From positions 930,001 through 994,000 of the forward strand of contig JADKJU010000002.1 of assembly GCA_016720855.1 (NCBI GenBank): a stretch of DNA of 64,000 nt, given 5' to 3'. The number at the start of each line of letters is the position of its first letter. Within the stretch, counting starts at the first letter, position 1. The translations under genes and the position numbers were made by a program. Shown here in pieces: positions 8,441-17,675 of this stretch. The notes beneath the pieces are model-generated. The model worked only from the letters and a program-made list of their open reading frames with translations. It was not told where the DNA came from and searched no databases. The DNA comes from Betaproteobacteria bacterium. Lineage in GTDB: Bacteria; Pseudomonadota; Gammaproteobacteria; Burkholderiales; Usitatibacteraceae.

Positions 8441-8659
8441 ATGGGTTCATTCAGCATCTGGCACTGGTTGATCGTCCTGGTCATCGTGCTGCTCGTCTTC
8501 GGCACGAAGAAGCTGCGCAACATCGGCGCCGACCTGGGTGGCGCCGTCAAGGGCTTCAAGGATGGCATGAAGGGCGAGGACGACAAGAAGCCCGCCGGAG
8601 AGATCGCGGCCACTGGCGCGACGCTCGAGGGCGAGGTCAAGGACAAGCAGAAGAGCTGA
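8441..8659 (+). CDS. tatA: Sec-independent translocase subunit TatA
   Basis: TatA forms the size-variable pore of the twin-arginine translocase. The 72-residue protein has a single N-terminal membrane helix (FSIWHWLIVLVIVLLVFG), the FGTKKLR hinge, an amphipathic helix with DLGGAVKGFKDGM, and an acidic-basic tail. The AAGGAGCG ribosome-binding site lies just ahead of the ATG. It is the first gene of tatABC, directly after hinT. Confidence 0.96.
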   Translation: MGSFSIWHWLIVLVIVLLVFGTKKLRNIGADLGGAVKGFKDGMKGEDDKKPAGEIAATGATLEGEVKDKQKS

Positions 8660-8696
8660 ACGCCCGGGCGGCGGAAACGCTTCGCCGGGCGCTACC

Positions 8697-9149
8697 ATGT
8701 TCGATATCGCTTTCTCCGAATTGCTGGTGATCGGGGTGGTGGCGCTTGTCGTCATCGGCCCGGAGCGCCTCCCCAAGGTCGCCCGAACGGCGGGGATTCT
8801 CTTCGGCCGCCTGCAGCGCTACGTGTCGCAGGTGAAGTCCGACATCAACCGGGAGATGAATCTCTCCGAGCTCTCGAAGGTGAAGACCGAGTTCGAAGGC
8901 GCCGCGCGCGAGTTCCAGACGGACATCGAATCCAGGGTGCACGAGGCCGAGCGCGACATCCGCGAGGTCGAGTCCGATATCGGCCGGCAGATGCGAAACG
9001 ACGGCGATGCGGCGCCCGTCTCGGCCGAGCCCGTCCTTCCGGAGCCCGCAACGGCCGCGGCCGCCGCGGAGCCAGCGCCCCCCGCCTCCGCGCAGCTTGA
9101 ACTTGCGATCGACGAGCCGGCGACGCCCCTGAAGCCGGGCGCGGCATGA
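8697..9149 (+). CDS. tatB: Sec-independent translocase subunit TatB
   Basis: TatB works with TatC in the receptor complex that recognises twin-arginine signal peptides. The 150-residue protein starts MFDIAFSELLVIGVVALVV, with the TatB-typical glutamate in the membrane helix, then GPERLPKVART and a long amphipathic helical region. The C-terminal 50 residues are rich in Ala and Pro and are probably disordered. Its stop overlaps the tatC start by four bases. Confidence 0.96.
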   Translation: MFDIAFSELLVIGVVALVVIGPERLPKVARTAGILFGRLQRYVSQVKSDINREMNLSELSKVKTEFEGAAREFQTDIESRVHEAERDIREVESDIGRQMRNDGDAAPVSAEPVLPEPATAAAAAEPAPPASAQLELAIDEPATPLKPGAA

Positions 9150-9895
9150 CCGACACGCCGCAGGAGACGTTCCTTTCGCACCTGTTCGAGCTGCGCGACC
9201 GGCTCGTGCATTCCCTCGTCGCGCTCGCGCTGGTGTTCATACCCACGTTCTTCTACGCCTCCGAGCTCTACGACCTGCTCGCGATGCCGATGATGCGCAC
9301 GCTCCCGGAGGGCTCGAAGATGATCGCCACCGGCGTGATCACGCCGTTCTTCATCCCGATGAAGATCGCGCTCATGGTGTCGTTCCTGATCGCGCTTCCC
9401 TACATCCTCTACCAGGCGTGGGCGTTCGTGGCACCGGGCCTCTACGCCCACGAGAGGAAGCTGGTGGTGCCGCTCATCGTGTCCAGCACCTTCCTCTTCT
9501 TCCTCGGCATGGCGTTCTGCTACTTCTTCGTCTTCGTGACGGTCTTCTCGTTCATCGCCAAGTTCGCGCCGAAATCGATCACGGTGGCCCCCGATATCGA
9601 GGCCTACTTCAACTTCGTGCTCGGGATGTTCATCGCCTTCGGGGTCACCTTCGAGGTGCCCGTCGTCGTCGTGGTCCTCGTGATGACCGGGGTGGTCTCG
9701 GTGGAGACGCTGCGCGAGATCCGTTCCTACGTGATCGTCGGCGCGTTCGTCGTGGCGGCGATCGTGACGCCGCCGGACGTCGTTTCGCAACTCATGCTTG
9801 CGATCCCGCTGTGCCTGCTCTACGAGGCGGGGATCTTCGTCGCGCAGTTCGTCGGGAAGCGCAAGCCCGCCGTCCCTGCGGACTCGGCGCAGTAG
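9146..9895 (+). CDS. tatC: Sec-independent translocase subunit TatC
   Basis: TatC is the polytopic core of the Tat receptor. The 249-residue protein has about six membrane segments and the family signature FLSHLFELRDRLVHS at the cytoplasmic N-terminus, the YQAWAFVAPGLYAHER loop and PPDVVSQLMLAIPLCLLYE near the end. The nearby petA gene encodes a likely Tat substrate. tatC ends only four bases from the convergent DegS-like gene, so no dedicated terminator lies between them. Confidence 0.97.
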   Translation: MTDTPQETFLSHLFELRDRLVHSLVALALVFIPTFFYASELYDLLAMPMMRTLPEGSKMIATGVITPFFIPMKIALMVSFLIALPYILYQAWAFVAPGLYAHERKLVVPLIVSSTFLFFLGMAFCYFFVFVTVFSFIAKFAPKSITVAPDIEAYFNFVLGMFIAFGVTFEVPVVVVVLVMTGVVSVETLREIRSYVIVGAFVVAAIVTPPDVVSQLMLAIPLCLLYEAGIFVAQFVGKRKPAVPADSAQ

Positions 9896-9899
9896 CGGC

Positions 9900-11063
9900 C
9901 TACTCGGCCTCGGCGGGGCGCGGCTTGCGCCGCCCCACGGTGACCGGCAGGGCCACTTCCTGGTTGCGCCTGACCACTTTCACCTGCACGGCCTTGCCGG
10001 GCGGGATGTCCGCGATCGCATTGAGGGTCGAGGTGAGGTCCGGAACGGGTTTCTCGCCGATCGCGACGATCACATCGCCCAGGCGGATCCCGGCCCGGTC
10101 TGCTGGGCTGCCGCGCTCGATGCCGCCGACGATGGCGCCGTGCGTGCCCGCAAGCCCCAGGGAATCGGCGAGCTCGGGCGTGATGTTGGCGACCTCCACG
10201 CCGAACCAGCCTCGCGTGACGGAGCCGGTTTCAATGATCTGCTCCATGACCTTCCTCGCGAGGCCGACGGGAATGGCGAACCCGATGCCCTGGTAGCCAC
10301 CCGACTTCGAGAAGATCAGCGAGTTTATGCCCACGAGGTTACCGCTGGCATCCACGAGCGCGCCGCCGGAATTGCCCGGGTTGATCGCTGCGTCGGTCTG
10401 GATGAAGCTTCCGAAGGGGTTGGCCTGGCCGAGGTCCCGTCCGACCGCGCTCACGATGCCCATGGTCACTGTCTGGCCGACGCTGAAGGGGTCGCCGATC
10501 GCGAGCACTACGTCACCCACGCGGATCTGGTCGGGCTGCCCGAACGTGATCGGCGTGAGTCCAGCCGCCGAAATGCGGACCACGGCGAGGTCCGTTTCAG
10601 TGTCCGATCCGACGATCTTGCCGGGGACTGTGCGGCCGTCATTGAGGGCCACCTGGATCTCGGTCACTCCCTCGACAACGTGCGAATTGGTCAGCACGAA
10701 TCCTTCCTGGCTCACGATGACGCCGGAACCCAGGGAGAGCCGGGTCTCCGGAACGCTGAACCGCTCGCCGAAGAAGCGGCGCAGGACCGGGTCGTCGAGC
10801 ATGGGATTGCGGCGCCGGACCTGCTTGGTGGCCGAAATGTTCACGACCGAGACCACCGCCTTGCGGGCGGCGTCGCTGAAGGAAACCGGCCTGCCCTGCG
10901 CAGCCGGCAGGGCGGCGGGCGTGGCCGGAGACTCCCGTATTTCAACGACGTTGTTGCCGGTTCGCCACGGAAGCCACTCGGGCTTCACCAGGCTCGTGAC
11001 AAAGATCACCCCCAGCGTGGCCGTGACGACCTGCGCGAAGACGAGCCAGAGCCGACGCAGCAA
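9900..11063 (-). CDS. DegS/HtrA-like membrane-anchored serine protease
   Basis: This 387-residue protein has one N-terminal membrane anchor (about residues 7-25), a trypsin-like S1C domain and a single PDZ domain (about residues 275-370). The catalytic triad is visible: His in LTNSHVVEG, Asp in TETDLAVVRI, and Ser in NPGNSGGALVD. One PDZ domain and a membrane anchor match DegS/AlgW-like proteases, which start the envelope stress response by cutting RseA-like anti-sigma factors; I infer rather than see that role. DegP and DegQ normally carry two PDZ domains. It is read away from mscL with a 4-base gap. Confidence 0.9.
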   Translation of the reverse strand: MLRRLWLVFAQVVTATLGVIFVTSLVKPEWLPWRTGNNVVEIRESPATPAALPAAQGRPVSFSDAARKAVVSVVNISATKQVRRRNPMLDDPVLRRFFGERFSVPETRLSLGSGVIVSQEGFVLTNSHVVEGVTEIQVALNDGRTVPGKIVGSDTETDLAVVRISAAGLTPITFGQPDQIRVGDVVLAIGDPFSVGQTVTMGIVSAVGRDLGQANPFGSFIQTDAAINPGNSGGALVDASGNLVGINSLIFSKSGGYQGIGFAIPVGLARKVMEQIIETGSVTRGWFGVEVANITPELADSLGLAGTHGAIVGGIERGSPADRAGIRLGDVIVAIGEKPVPDLTSTLNAIADIPPGKAVQVKVVRRNQEVALPVTVGRRKPRPAEAE

Positions 11064-11067
11064 GCGC

Positions 11068-11490
11068 CTATTTCCTCAGGCTGTCGCGGATCTCGCGCAG
11101 CAGCTGGACATCCTCGGGAGGGGCGGCCGGCGGCGCCGGCGGCGCCTCGCTCCTCAGCCGGTTGAACTGCCTCACCATCATGAAAATGATGAATGCGAGG
11201 ATCGTGAAGTTGAGGGCGATGGTCATGAAGTTTCCCCACGCGATCACCGGGATCCCCGCCTTTTTCACGGCTTCCAGGGTCTGGGGGACACCAGGCGGGA
11301 TCTCCCGGAGAGCAAGAAAGAGGTTCGAAAAGTCCGCATTTCCCAGGAACCGGCCGACGACCGGCATCACCAGGTCGCTCACCACCGAATCGACGATTTT
11401 TCCGAAGGCTGCGCCGATGATCACGCCGACGGCCAGGTCCACCACGTTGCCTTTGAGGGCGAACTGCTTGAATTCAGAGGCAAAACTCAT
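11068..11490 (-). CDS. mscL: Large-conductance mechanosensitive channel
   Basis: MscL opens under membrane tension to release solutes in hypo-osmotic shock. The 140-residue protein begins MSFASEFKQFALKGNVVDLA and continues with GVIIGAAFGKIVDSVVSDLVMP, the first pore helix, then a periplasmic loop and a second helix with NFMTIALNFTILAFIIFMMV. The C-terminal PPEDVQLLREIRDSL forms the cytoplasmic helical bundle. A start further upstream is possible in frame, but the ATG at 11490 gives the invariant family N-terminus. Confidence 0.96.
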   Translation of the reverse strand: MSFASEFKQFALKGNVVDLAVGVIIGAAFGKIVDSVVSDLVMPVVGRFLGNADFSNLFLALREIPPGVPQTLEAVKKAGIPVIAWGNFMTIALNFTILAFIIFMMVRQFNRLRSEAPPAPPAAPPEDVQLLREIRDSLRK

Positions 11491-11601
11491 AACTTCTCCA
11501 TGGTGACCGATAGTGGCCGTGAAGGGGAATTTACGGGGGGGGATGGGGGGCGTCAACCCTCGACGACATCGGCGGGCTATAAGTCCCTGCAGGTAATCGG
11601 C

Positions 11602-11607
11602 TAAAAT
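11602..11607 (+). promoter_or_regulatory. Probable -10 element of the petABC promoter
   Basis: TAAAAT at 11602-11607 lies about 50 bases before the petA ATG in the divergent mscL-petA gap (11491-11656). No good -35 is seen at the right distance. The gap also holds a G-run near 11538 and a TATAAG at 11578-11583 that could act as an alternative -10. Confidence 0.4.
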
Positions 11608-11656
11608 GGAGGGCGACACTCCTTCCACCCTCGCTCTCCTCCCATTCCCTCCTGCA

Positions 11657-12259
11657 ATGACTGCCATCGTCCTAGACCAAGTCGACGAGAAGAAGCGCCG
11701 CTTCCTCATCGTCGCCACCACTGCCGCGAGTGCTGTCGCCGCGGGGGGTGTCGCCGTCCCGTTTCTCGGCAGCTGGTTCCCGAGCGCCCGTGCGCTCGCG
11801 GCCGGCGGTCCTGTCGAGGTGGATGTATCCAAGATCGAAGCCGGACAACAGATCACCGTCGAGTGGCGGGGCAAGCCGGTCTGGGTCCTGCGGCGCACGC
11901 CCGAGATGCTGGCGCAGCTGGAGAAACACGATGCGATACTCGCGGATCCGACGTCCGCCTCGTCAAAGCAGCCCGACTACGTGAAGGGCGCCGCCCGCTC
12001 GATCAAGCCGGAGTTGTTCGTGGCCGTCGGGGTCTGCACCCACCTGGGCTGTTCGCCGACCCTGAAGAAGGAAGTCGGCGCCAACTCCGACATGGGCAGC
12101 GACTGGCCGGGCGGCTACTACTGCCCTTGCCACAACTCCCGGTTCGACCTCTCGGCCCGCGTCTTCAAGGGCTCCCCGGCCCCGACCAACCTCGAAATCC
12201 CGCCCCACCGATACCTGAGCGACGCCAGGATCGTGGTGGGCGAAGATCAGAAGGGATAG
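11657..12259 (+). CDS. petA: Ubiquinol-cytochrome c reductase, Rieske iron-sulfur subunit
   Basis: The Rieske subunit of cytochrome bc1 moves electrons from ubiquinol to cytochrome c1. The 200-residue protein has a KKRRFL twin-arginine motif before one membrane helix, so it is a likely Tat substrate. The 2Fe-2S ligands are in CTHLGC (about residue 133) and CPCHNS (about residue 156). The second box is normally CPCHGS; the Gly is Asn here. The ATG at 11657 gives the usual short stretch before the twin arginines; an in-frame ATG at 11606 would lie inside the putative promoter. Confidence 0.96.
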   Translation: MTAIVLDQVDEKKRRFLIVATTAASAVAAGGVAVPFLGSWFPSARALAAGGPVEVDVSKIEAGQQITVEWRGKPVWVLRRTPEMLAQLEKHDAILADPTSASSKQPDYVKGAARSIKPELFVAVGVCTHLGCSPTLKKEVGANSDMGSDWPGGYYCPCHNSRFDLSARVFKGSPAPTNLEIPPHRYLSDARIVVGEDQKG

Positions 12260-12263
12260 CGCG

Positions 12264-13574
12264 ATGGCCGCCACCAACAAGCCTCCCGTCACCGGCGCCG
12301 GCCCGGCCAATGGCATCCTCACGTGGATCGACCAGCGCTTTCCGCTGATAGTGCTCTGGAAGAGCCAGCTCACCGAGTACTACGCGCCGAAGAACTTCAA
12401 CTTCTGGTACTTCTTCGGGTCCCTCGCGTTGTTGGTGCTCGTGATCCAGATCGTCTCCGGCATCTTCCTCACGATGAACTACAAGCCGAGCGCCGAGCAC
12501 GCCTTCGCCTCGGTCGAGTACATCATGCGCGACGTTCCGGGCGGCTGGCTCATCCGCTACATCCACTCCACGGGGGCCTCGGCGTTCTTCATCGTCGTCT
12601 ACCTGCACATGGCGCGCGGCCTGATGTACGGCTCGTACCGCAAGCCCCGCGAGCTCACCTGGATCTTCGGCGTGGTGATCTACCTGTGTCTCATGGCCGA
12701 GGCCTTTTTCGGCTACCTGCTTCCGTGGGGGCAGATGTCGTTCTGGGGCGCGCAGGTCATCATCAACCTGTTCGCCACGATCCCGATCATCGGCGAGGAC
12801 CTTTCCGTCTGGATCCGCGGCGACTACAACGTGTCGGACGCTACGCTCAACCGTTTCTTCGCACTGCACGTGATCGCGATCCCGATGGCCCTGCTGGGGC
12901 TCGTGGCTGCGCACCTGATGGCGCTGCACGAGACGGGCTCCAACAACCCCGACGGCATCGAGATCTACGAGAACCTCGATCCGAAGACGGGCACGCCGGT
13001 GGACGGGATTCCCTTCCACCCCTACTACTCGGTCAAGGACCTGGTGGGAGTGGCTGTGTTCCTGATCGTCTTTACGGCGATCGTGTTCTTTTCGCCCGAA
13101 GTCGGGGGCTATTTCCTCGAGTACAACAACTTCATCCCGGCCGATCCCCTCACTACGCCTGCGCACATCGCCCCCGTGTGGTACTTCACTCCGTTCTACG
13201 CGATGCTTCGCGCGATCCCTTCCTTCTTCAACATGCAGGTCTGGGGCGTGATCGTGATGGGCGCGGCGGTGATGATCTTCTTCGCCCTGCCCTGGCTGGA
13301 CCGGGGCAAGGTGAAGTCCATCCGCTACCGGGGACCGATCTACAAGGCCTTCTTCGCGGCCCTGATCGTGAGCTTCCTGATCCTCGGGTACCTCGGCGTC
13401 GAGCCCACGAACGTGTGGGGCGAGTTCTCGAAGGGCCTGCCCGTGGTCGGCGGCGACTACATCGCAACCTGGGTGGCGCGCGTGCTGACGGTCGTCTATT
13501 TCGCCTTCTTCCTGTTGATGCCGTGGTACACGGCGGTGGACAAGGAAAAGCCGGTGCCCCAGAGGTTGACCTGA
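12264..13574 (+). CDS. petB: Ubiquinol-cytochrome c reductase, cytochrome b subunit
   Basis: Cytochrome b carries two b-type hemes and the Qo and Qi quinone sites. The 436-residue protein has the eight-helix layout. Heme ligands are visible as RYIHSTGASAFFIVVYLHMARG-like (His pair near residues 96 and 110, shown here in part: YIHSTG and YLHMARG) and as LHVIAIP and AAHLMALHE. The Qo-site PEWY motif of mitochondria reads PVWY here (APVWYFTPFYAMLR). petB lies 4 bases after petA and overlaps petC by one base. Confidence 0.97.
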   Translation: MAATNKPPVTGAGPANGILTWIDQRFPLIVLWKSQLTEYYAPKNFNFWYFFGSLALLVLVIQIVSGIFLTMNYKPSAEHAFASVEYIMRDVPGGWLIRYIHSTGASAFFIVVYLHMARGLMYGSYRKPRELTWIFGVVIYLCLMAEAFFGYLLPWGQMSFWGAQVIINLFATIPIIGEDLSVWIRGDYNVSDATLNRFFALHVIAIPMALLGLVAAHLMALHETGSNNPDGIEIYENLDPKTGTPVDGIPFHPYYSVKDLVGVAVFLIVFTAIVFFSPEVGGYFLEYNNFIPADPLTTPAHIAPVWYFTPFYAMLRAIPSFFNMQVWGVIVMGAAVMIFFALPWLDRGKVKSIRYRGPIYKAFFAALIVSFLILGYLGVEPTNVWGEFSKGLPVVGGDYIATWVARVLTVVYFAFFLLMPWYTAVDKEKPVPQRLT

Positions 13575-14284
13575 TGATGAAAAAACTGATTGCCGTCCTC
13601 CTCCTCATGGTGCCGGGCCTCGGGTTCGCCTCGAGCGGCGGGGTGAGCCTGGATGCCGCCCCTGTCAACCTGCATGACAAGCTCTCGCTGCAGCGCGGGG
13701 CGCAGGTCTTCGTGAACCACTGCCTGAACTGCCACTCGGCCTCGGCCATGCGCTACTCCAAGCTCACGGACCTGGGCCTGAGCGAAGGGCAGATCCGCGA
13801 GAACCTGATGTTCGCGACGGACAAGGTCGGCGACCCGATGTCCACGACCCTCGATCCGAACGATGGCAAGAGCTGGTTCGGGGTGAATCCGCCGGACTTG
13901 TCGCTCGTCGCCCGGTCCCGGGGCGCAGACTGGCTCTATACCTACCTGCGCGGGTTCTACCGCGACCCCGCCGCGAAGAGTGGCTGGAACAACACGGTGT
14001 TCCCGAACGTCGGCATGCCCCACGTGCTCTGGGAATACCAGGGCAGTCAGGTGCTGCACGCGGCCGAGCACGGCGCGCCCGGGCTTGCGCTCGAAGTGCC
14101 CGGGAAGCTGTCCCCCGCGGAATACGACAAGTACGCGGGAGACCTGGTGAACTACCTCGTGTACATGGGCGAACCTGCCCGTGCGAAGCGGGTCCAGATC
14201 GGGATCGTGGTCCTCTTCTTCCTGGCGATCTTCTTCGTGATCACGGTCCTGCTGAAGAAGGAATACTGGAAGGACGTCCGCTAG
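13574..14284 (+). CDS. petC: Ubiquinol-cytochrome c reductase, cytochrome c1 subunit
   Basis: Cytochrome c1 accepts electrons from the Rieske centre. The 236-residue precursor has a Sec signal (MMKKLIAVLLLMVPGLGFAS), one heme-attachment motif CLNCH (about residue 55), a probable axial methionine in NVGMPHVLWEYQG, and a C-terminal membrane anchor ending in LLKKEYWKDVR. The ATG at 13574 shares its A with the petB stop; a second ATG follows immediately and could equally be used. Confidence 0.97.
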   Translation: MMKKLIAVLLLMVPGLGFASSGGVSLDAAPVNLHDKLSLQRGAQVFVNHCLNCHSASAMRYSKLTDLGLSEGQIRENLMFATDKVGDPMSTTLDPNDGKSWFGVNPPDLSLVARSRGADWLYTYLRGFYRDPAAKSGWNNTVFPNVGMPHVLWEYQGSQVLHAAEHGAPGLALEVPGKLSPAEYDKYAGDLVNYLVYMGEPARAKRVQIGIVVLFFLAIFFVITVLLKKEYWKDVR

Positions 14285-14308
14285 CGAAGGACCGGCGGTG
14301 GAAACTTT

Positions 14309-14339
14309 GCCCGGTGCGCCCCGGCGGGGTGCATCGGGC
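14309..14339 (+). terminator. Strong hairpin after petC
   Basis: Bases 14309-14322 pair with 14326-14339 in a 14-bp stem with two G-U pairs and a GGC loop, followed by TTGTCGCTT. It is the only stable structure in the 126-base petC-sspA gap. The weak T-tail makes full termination uncertain; it may instead stabilise the petABC message. Confidence 0.45.
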
Positions 14340-14410
14340 TTGTCGCTTCCGGAGGCTAGGCGCGCAACGGGACCCGGCGGCGAGAGAAATTCAAAAGAGG
14401 TGAAAAAGAC

Positions 14411-15010
14411 ATGATGACGCTTTATTCGGGGATCACCGATCCGTTCAGCCACCGCTGCCGGATCGTGCTGTACGAGAAGGGGATGGACTTCGAGATCATC
14501 GATGTCGACCTCATGAACAAGCCCGAGGACCTCGCGGTGATGAACCCCTACAACACGACGCCGGTGCTCGTGGAGCGGGACCTCGTGCTTTACGAGTCGA
14601 ACATCATCAACGAGTACATCGACGAGCGCTTCCCCCATCCGCAGCTCATGCCCGCGGACCCGGTGATGCGCGCCCGCGCGCGGCTGTTCCTGTTCCGCTT
14701 CGAGCAGGAGCTCTTCACCCACGTGAAGGCCCTCGAATCCGGCCCTTCGAAGGGGTATGACAAGGCGCGGCTCTACATCCGCGAGAACCTCATCCAGATC
14801 GCGCCGATCTTCGTGAAGCAGAAGTTCATGCTCGGCGAGGAATTCTCGATGCTGGACGTGGCGATCGCGCCGCTGCTCTGGCGGCTGGGCCATTACCAGA
14901 TCCAGCTGAACAAGCAATCGGCGCCGCTGCTGAAGTACGCCGAGCGCCTGTTCACACGCCAGGCATTCATCGACTCGATGACCGCCTCCGAGAAGGCCAT
15001 GCGCCGCTGA
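14411..15010 (+). CDS. sspA: Stringent starvation protein A
   Basis: SspA is a glutathione S-transferase-fold protein that binds RNA polymerase and alters promoter use under starvation and acid stress. The 199-residue product shows the thioredoxin-like N-terminal half (TLYSGITDPFSHRCRIVLYE) without a catalytic thiol or tyrosine arrangement for glutathione transfer, and the conserved MNPYNTTPVLVERDLVLYESNII segment cut here as NPYNTTPVLV and LYESNIINEYIDERFPHP. The AAAGAGGTG ribosome site precedes the ATG. It sits between petC and sspB, as in most betaproteobacteria. Confidence 0.96.
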   Translation: MMTLYSGITDPFSHRCRIVLYEKGMDFEIIDVDLMNKPEDLAVMNPYNTTPVLVERDLVLYESNIINEYIDERFPHPQLMPADPVMRARARLFLFRFEQELFTHVKALESGPSKGYDKARLYIRENLIQIAPIFVKQKFMLGEEFSMLDVAIAPLLWRLGHYQIQLNKQSAPLLKYAERLFTRQAFIDSMTASEKAMRR

Positions 15011-15020
15011 AGGCGCCGCC

Positions 15021-15434
15021 ATGCCCGAAGTCTCCACCAAGCCGTACTTCATCCGCGCCATTTACGAATGGTGCTCGGACTGCGGGTTCACGCCTTACCT
15101 GAGCGTGAAGGTGGACGATCGGACCCGCGTGCCGGTCGAGTACGTCAAGAACGGCGAGATCGTGCTGAACGTGAGCCTGAACGCCACTCGCAACCTGACC
15201 ATCAACAACGAGCTGGTGCAGTTCTCCGCCCGGTTCAGCGGCGTTTCCCGGGAAGTGACCGTCCCCGTCGACCGGGTGCAGGGCATCTTTGCCCGGGAGA
15301 ACGGGCAGGGCGCGTTCTTCACCGTGGAAGTCCCGGCGGCCGCCCCCGAGTCCTCCGCGGCGGCCGCCGGATCGAATTCCGCCCCTCCGACGCCGCCGGC
15401 TACGGGAAAGGCAAGGCTGAAACTGGTCAAGTAA
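15021..15434 (+). CDS. sspB: ClpXP adaptor protein SspB
   Basis: SspB tethers ssrA-tagged proteins to the ClpXP protease. The 137-residue protein has the substrate-binding domain at residues 1-105, beginning with KPYFIRAIYEWCSDCGFTPY, then a flexible Ala/Pro/Ser linker and the short ClpX-binding tail ARLKLVK at the very end. It starts 10 bases after sspA and is presumably co-transcribed with it. The first tRNA-Thr gene begins 11 bases after its stop. Confidence 0.95.
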   Translation: MPEVSTKPYFIRAIYEWCSDCGFTPYLSVKVDDRTRVPVEYVKNGEIVLNVSLNATRNLTINNELVQFSARFSGVSREVTVPVDRVQGIFARENGQGAFFTVEVPAAAPESSAAAAGSNSAPPTPPATGKARLKLVK

Positions 15435-15445
15435 GCGCCCGCTGT

Positions 15446-15521
15446 GCCGGCATAGCTCAGCTGGTAGAGCAACCGCCTTGTAAGCGGTAGGTCCCCTGTT
15501 CGATTCAGGGTGCCGGCACCA
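15446..15521 (+). tRNA. tRNA-Thr (anticodon TGT)
   Basis: The 76-base cloverleaf has a 7-bp acceptor (GCCGGCA/TGCCGGC), the anticodon loop CTTGTAA, a T-arm with GTTCGATTC and an encoded CCA at 15519-15521. It is the first of four tRNA genes before tufB, matching the Thr-Tyr-Gly-Thr-tufB order known from E. coli. Confidence 0.96.
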
Positions 15522-15572
15522 AGTCCCCGCGGTGTGAGTCGCGGGCATCAAGCATCGAAAACCTTGTTTTGA

Positions 15573-15601
15573 TTGACCTTACTCTAGGAAGGCCGGATAA
15601 T
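15573..15601 (+). promoter_or_regulatory. Sigma-70-type promoter for tRNA-Tyr-Gly-Thr-tufB
   Basis: TTGACC at 15573-15578 and GATAAT at 15596-15601 are separated by exactly 17 bases. Transcription would start about 6 bases before the mature 5' end of tRNA-Tyr at 15614. This is one of the best housekeeping promoter matches in the window, as expected for stable RNA and EF-Tu genes. Confidence 0.75.
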
Positions 15602-15613
15602 TGAGAGTTTCCC

Positions 15614-15700
15614 GGAGGGGTGCCCGAGTGGTTAAAGGGGGCAGACTGTAAATCTGTTGGCCTTGCGCCTACGTTGGTTCGAATCCAACCTCCTCCACCA
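15614..15700 (+). tRNA. tRNA-Tyr (anticodon GTA)
   Basis: This is an 87-base class II tRNA with a long variable arm. The acceptor GGAGGGG pairs with CTCCTCC, the anticodon loop is CTGTAAA, the T-arm contains GTTCGAATC, and CCA is encoded at 15698-15700. Confidence 0.96.
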
Positions 15701-15760
15701 GTTTTCCAGTTCGCGCGCCGCCCACGGGATGCGCGCTGGGTCAAAGGGTCGTGATGCGGC

Positions 15761-15834
15761 GCGGGTGTAGCTCAATGGTAGAGCAGAAGCCTTCCAAGCT
15801 TACGACGAGGGTTCGATTCCCTTCACCCGCTCCA
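15761..15834 (+). tRNA. tRNA-Gly (anticodon TCC)
   Basis: The 74-base cloverleaf has acceptor GCGGGTG, anticodon loop CTTCCAA, T-arm GTTCGATTC and encoded CCA at 15832-15834. It lies between tRNA-Tyr and tRNA-Thr in the cluster before tufB. Confidence 0.96.
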
Positions 15835-15872
15835 CGAATGCCCGCGCCGGAAACGGACGGGAGCAGCATCTG

Positions 15873-15947
<75 letters not shown>

Positions 15948-16026
15948 GGCATTTCGCATCACCAATGACGGCCAGCGACTGCGCTGGGCATTCTCTTCCA
16001 AGGCGCTTGAAGAGAAAGAAACGACC

Positions 16027-17217
<1,191 letters not shown>

Positions 17218-17233
17218 ACGAGTTCAAAAGGTT

Positions 17234-17309
17234 AGGCCAGTAGCTCAATTGGCAGAGCGGCGGTCTCCAAAACCGCAGGTTGGGGGTTCGAGACCCTCCT
17301 GGCCTGCCA
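17234..17309 (+). tRNA. tRNA-Trp (anticodon CCA)
   Basis: The 76-base cloverleaf has acceptor AGGCCAG/CTGGCCT, anticodon loop CTCCAAA, T-arm GTTCGAGAC and encoded CCA at 17307-17309. Its location between tufB and secE is conserved in proteobacteria. Confidence 0.96.
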
Positions 17310-17326
17310 CCGAAGTGGCAGAGGAT

Positions 17327-17674
17327 ATGGCAGAAAAGATAAAGATTTCGGCAGCGGCGTTGATCGCGATCGCGGGCCTGTGGGGCTTCTACGCGATCGC
17401 GGACCAGGCCACCATCGTGCGCCTCGGCGTGCTTCTCGGCGCCTTCGCGCTTGCCGCAGGTGTCATGTGGCTCACCCAGTCGGGTCGCGATTTCGTTGTC
17501 TTTTCCCGGGAGTCCTGGGACGAGTCGAAGCGCGTCGTCTGGCCCTCGCGCAAGGAGACACTCCAGACAACGGGCATCGTCTTCGCGTTCGTGTTCGTGA
17601 TGGCCATGCTGCTTTGGCTCGTCGATGCGGGGCTCCTCTGGCTCACGCAGCGGCTTCTCGGGCAGGGGGGCTGA
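17327..17674 (+). CDS. secE: Preprotein translocase subunit SecE
   Basis: SecE clamps the SecY channel of the Sec translocon. The 115-residue protein has three membrane segments, as in gammaproteobacteria, rather than the single one of many bacteria. The conserved amphipathic region reads ESWDESKRVVWPSRKETLQT before the last helix. The start lies 17 bases after tRNA-Trp and nusG begins one base after its stop. Confidence 0.96.
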   Translation: MAEKIKISAAALIAIAGLWGFYAIADQATIVRLGVLLGAFALAAGVMWLTQSGRDFVVFSRESWDESKRVVWPSRKETLQTTGIVFAFVFVMAMLLWLVDAGLLWLTQRLLGQGG

Positions 17675-17675
17675 C

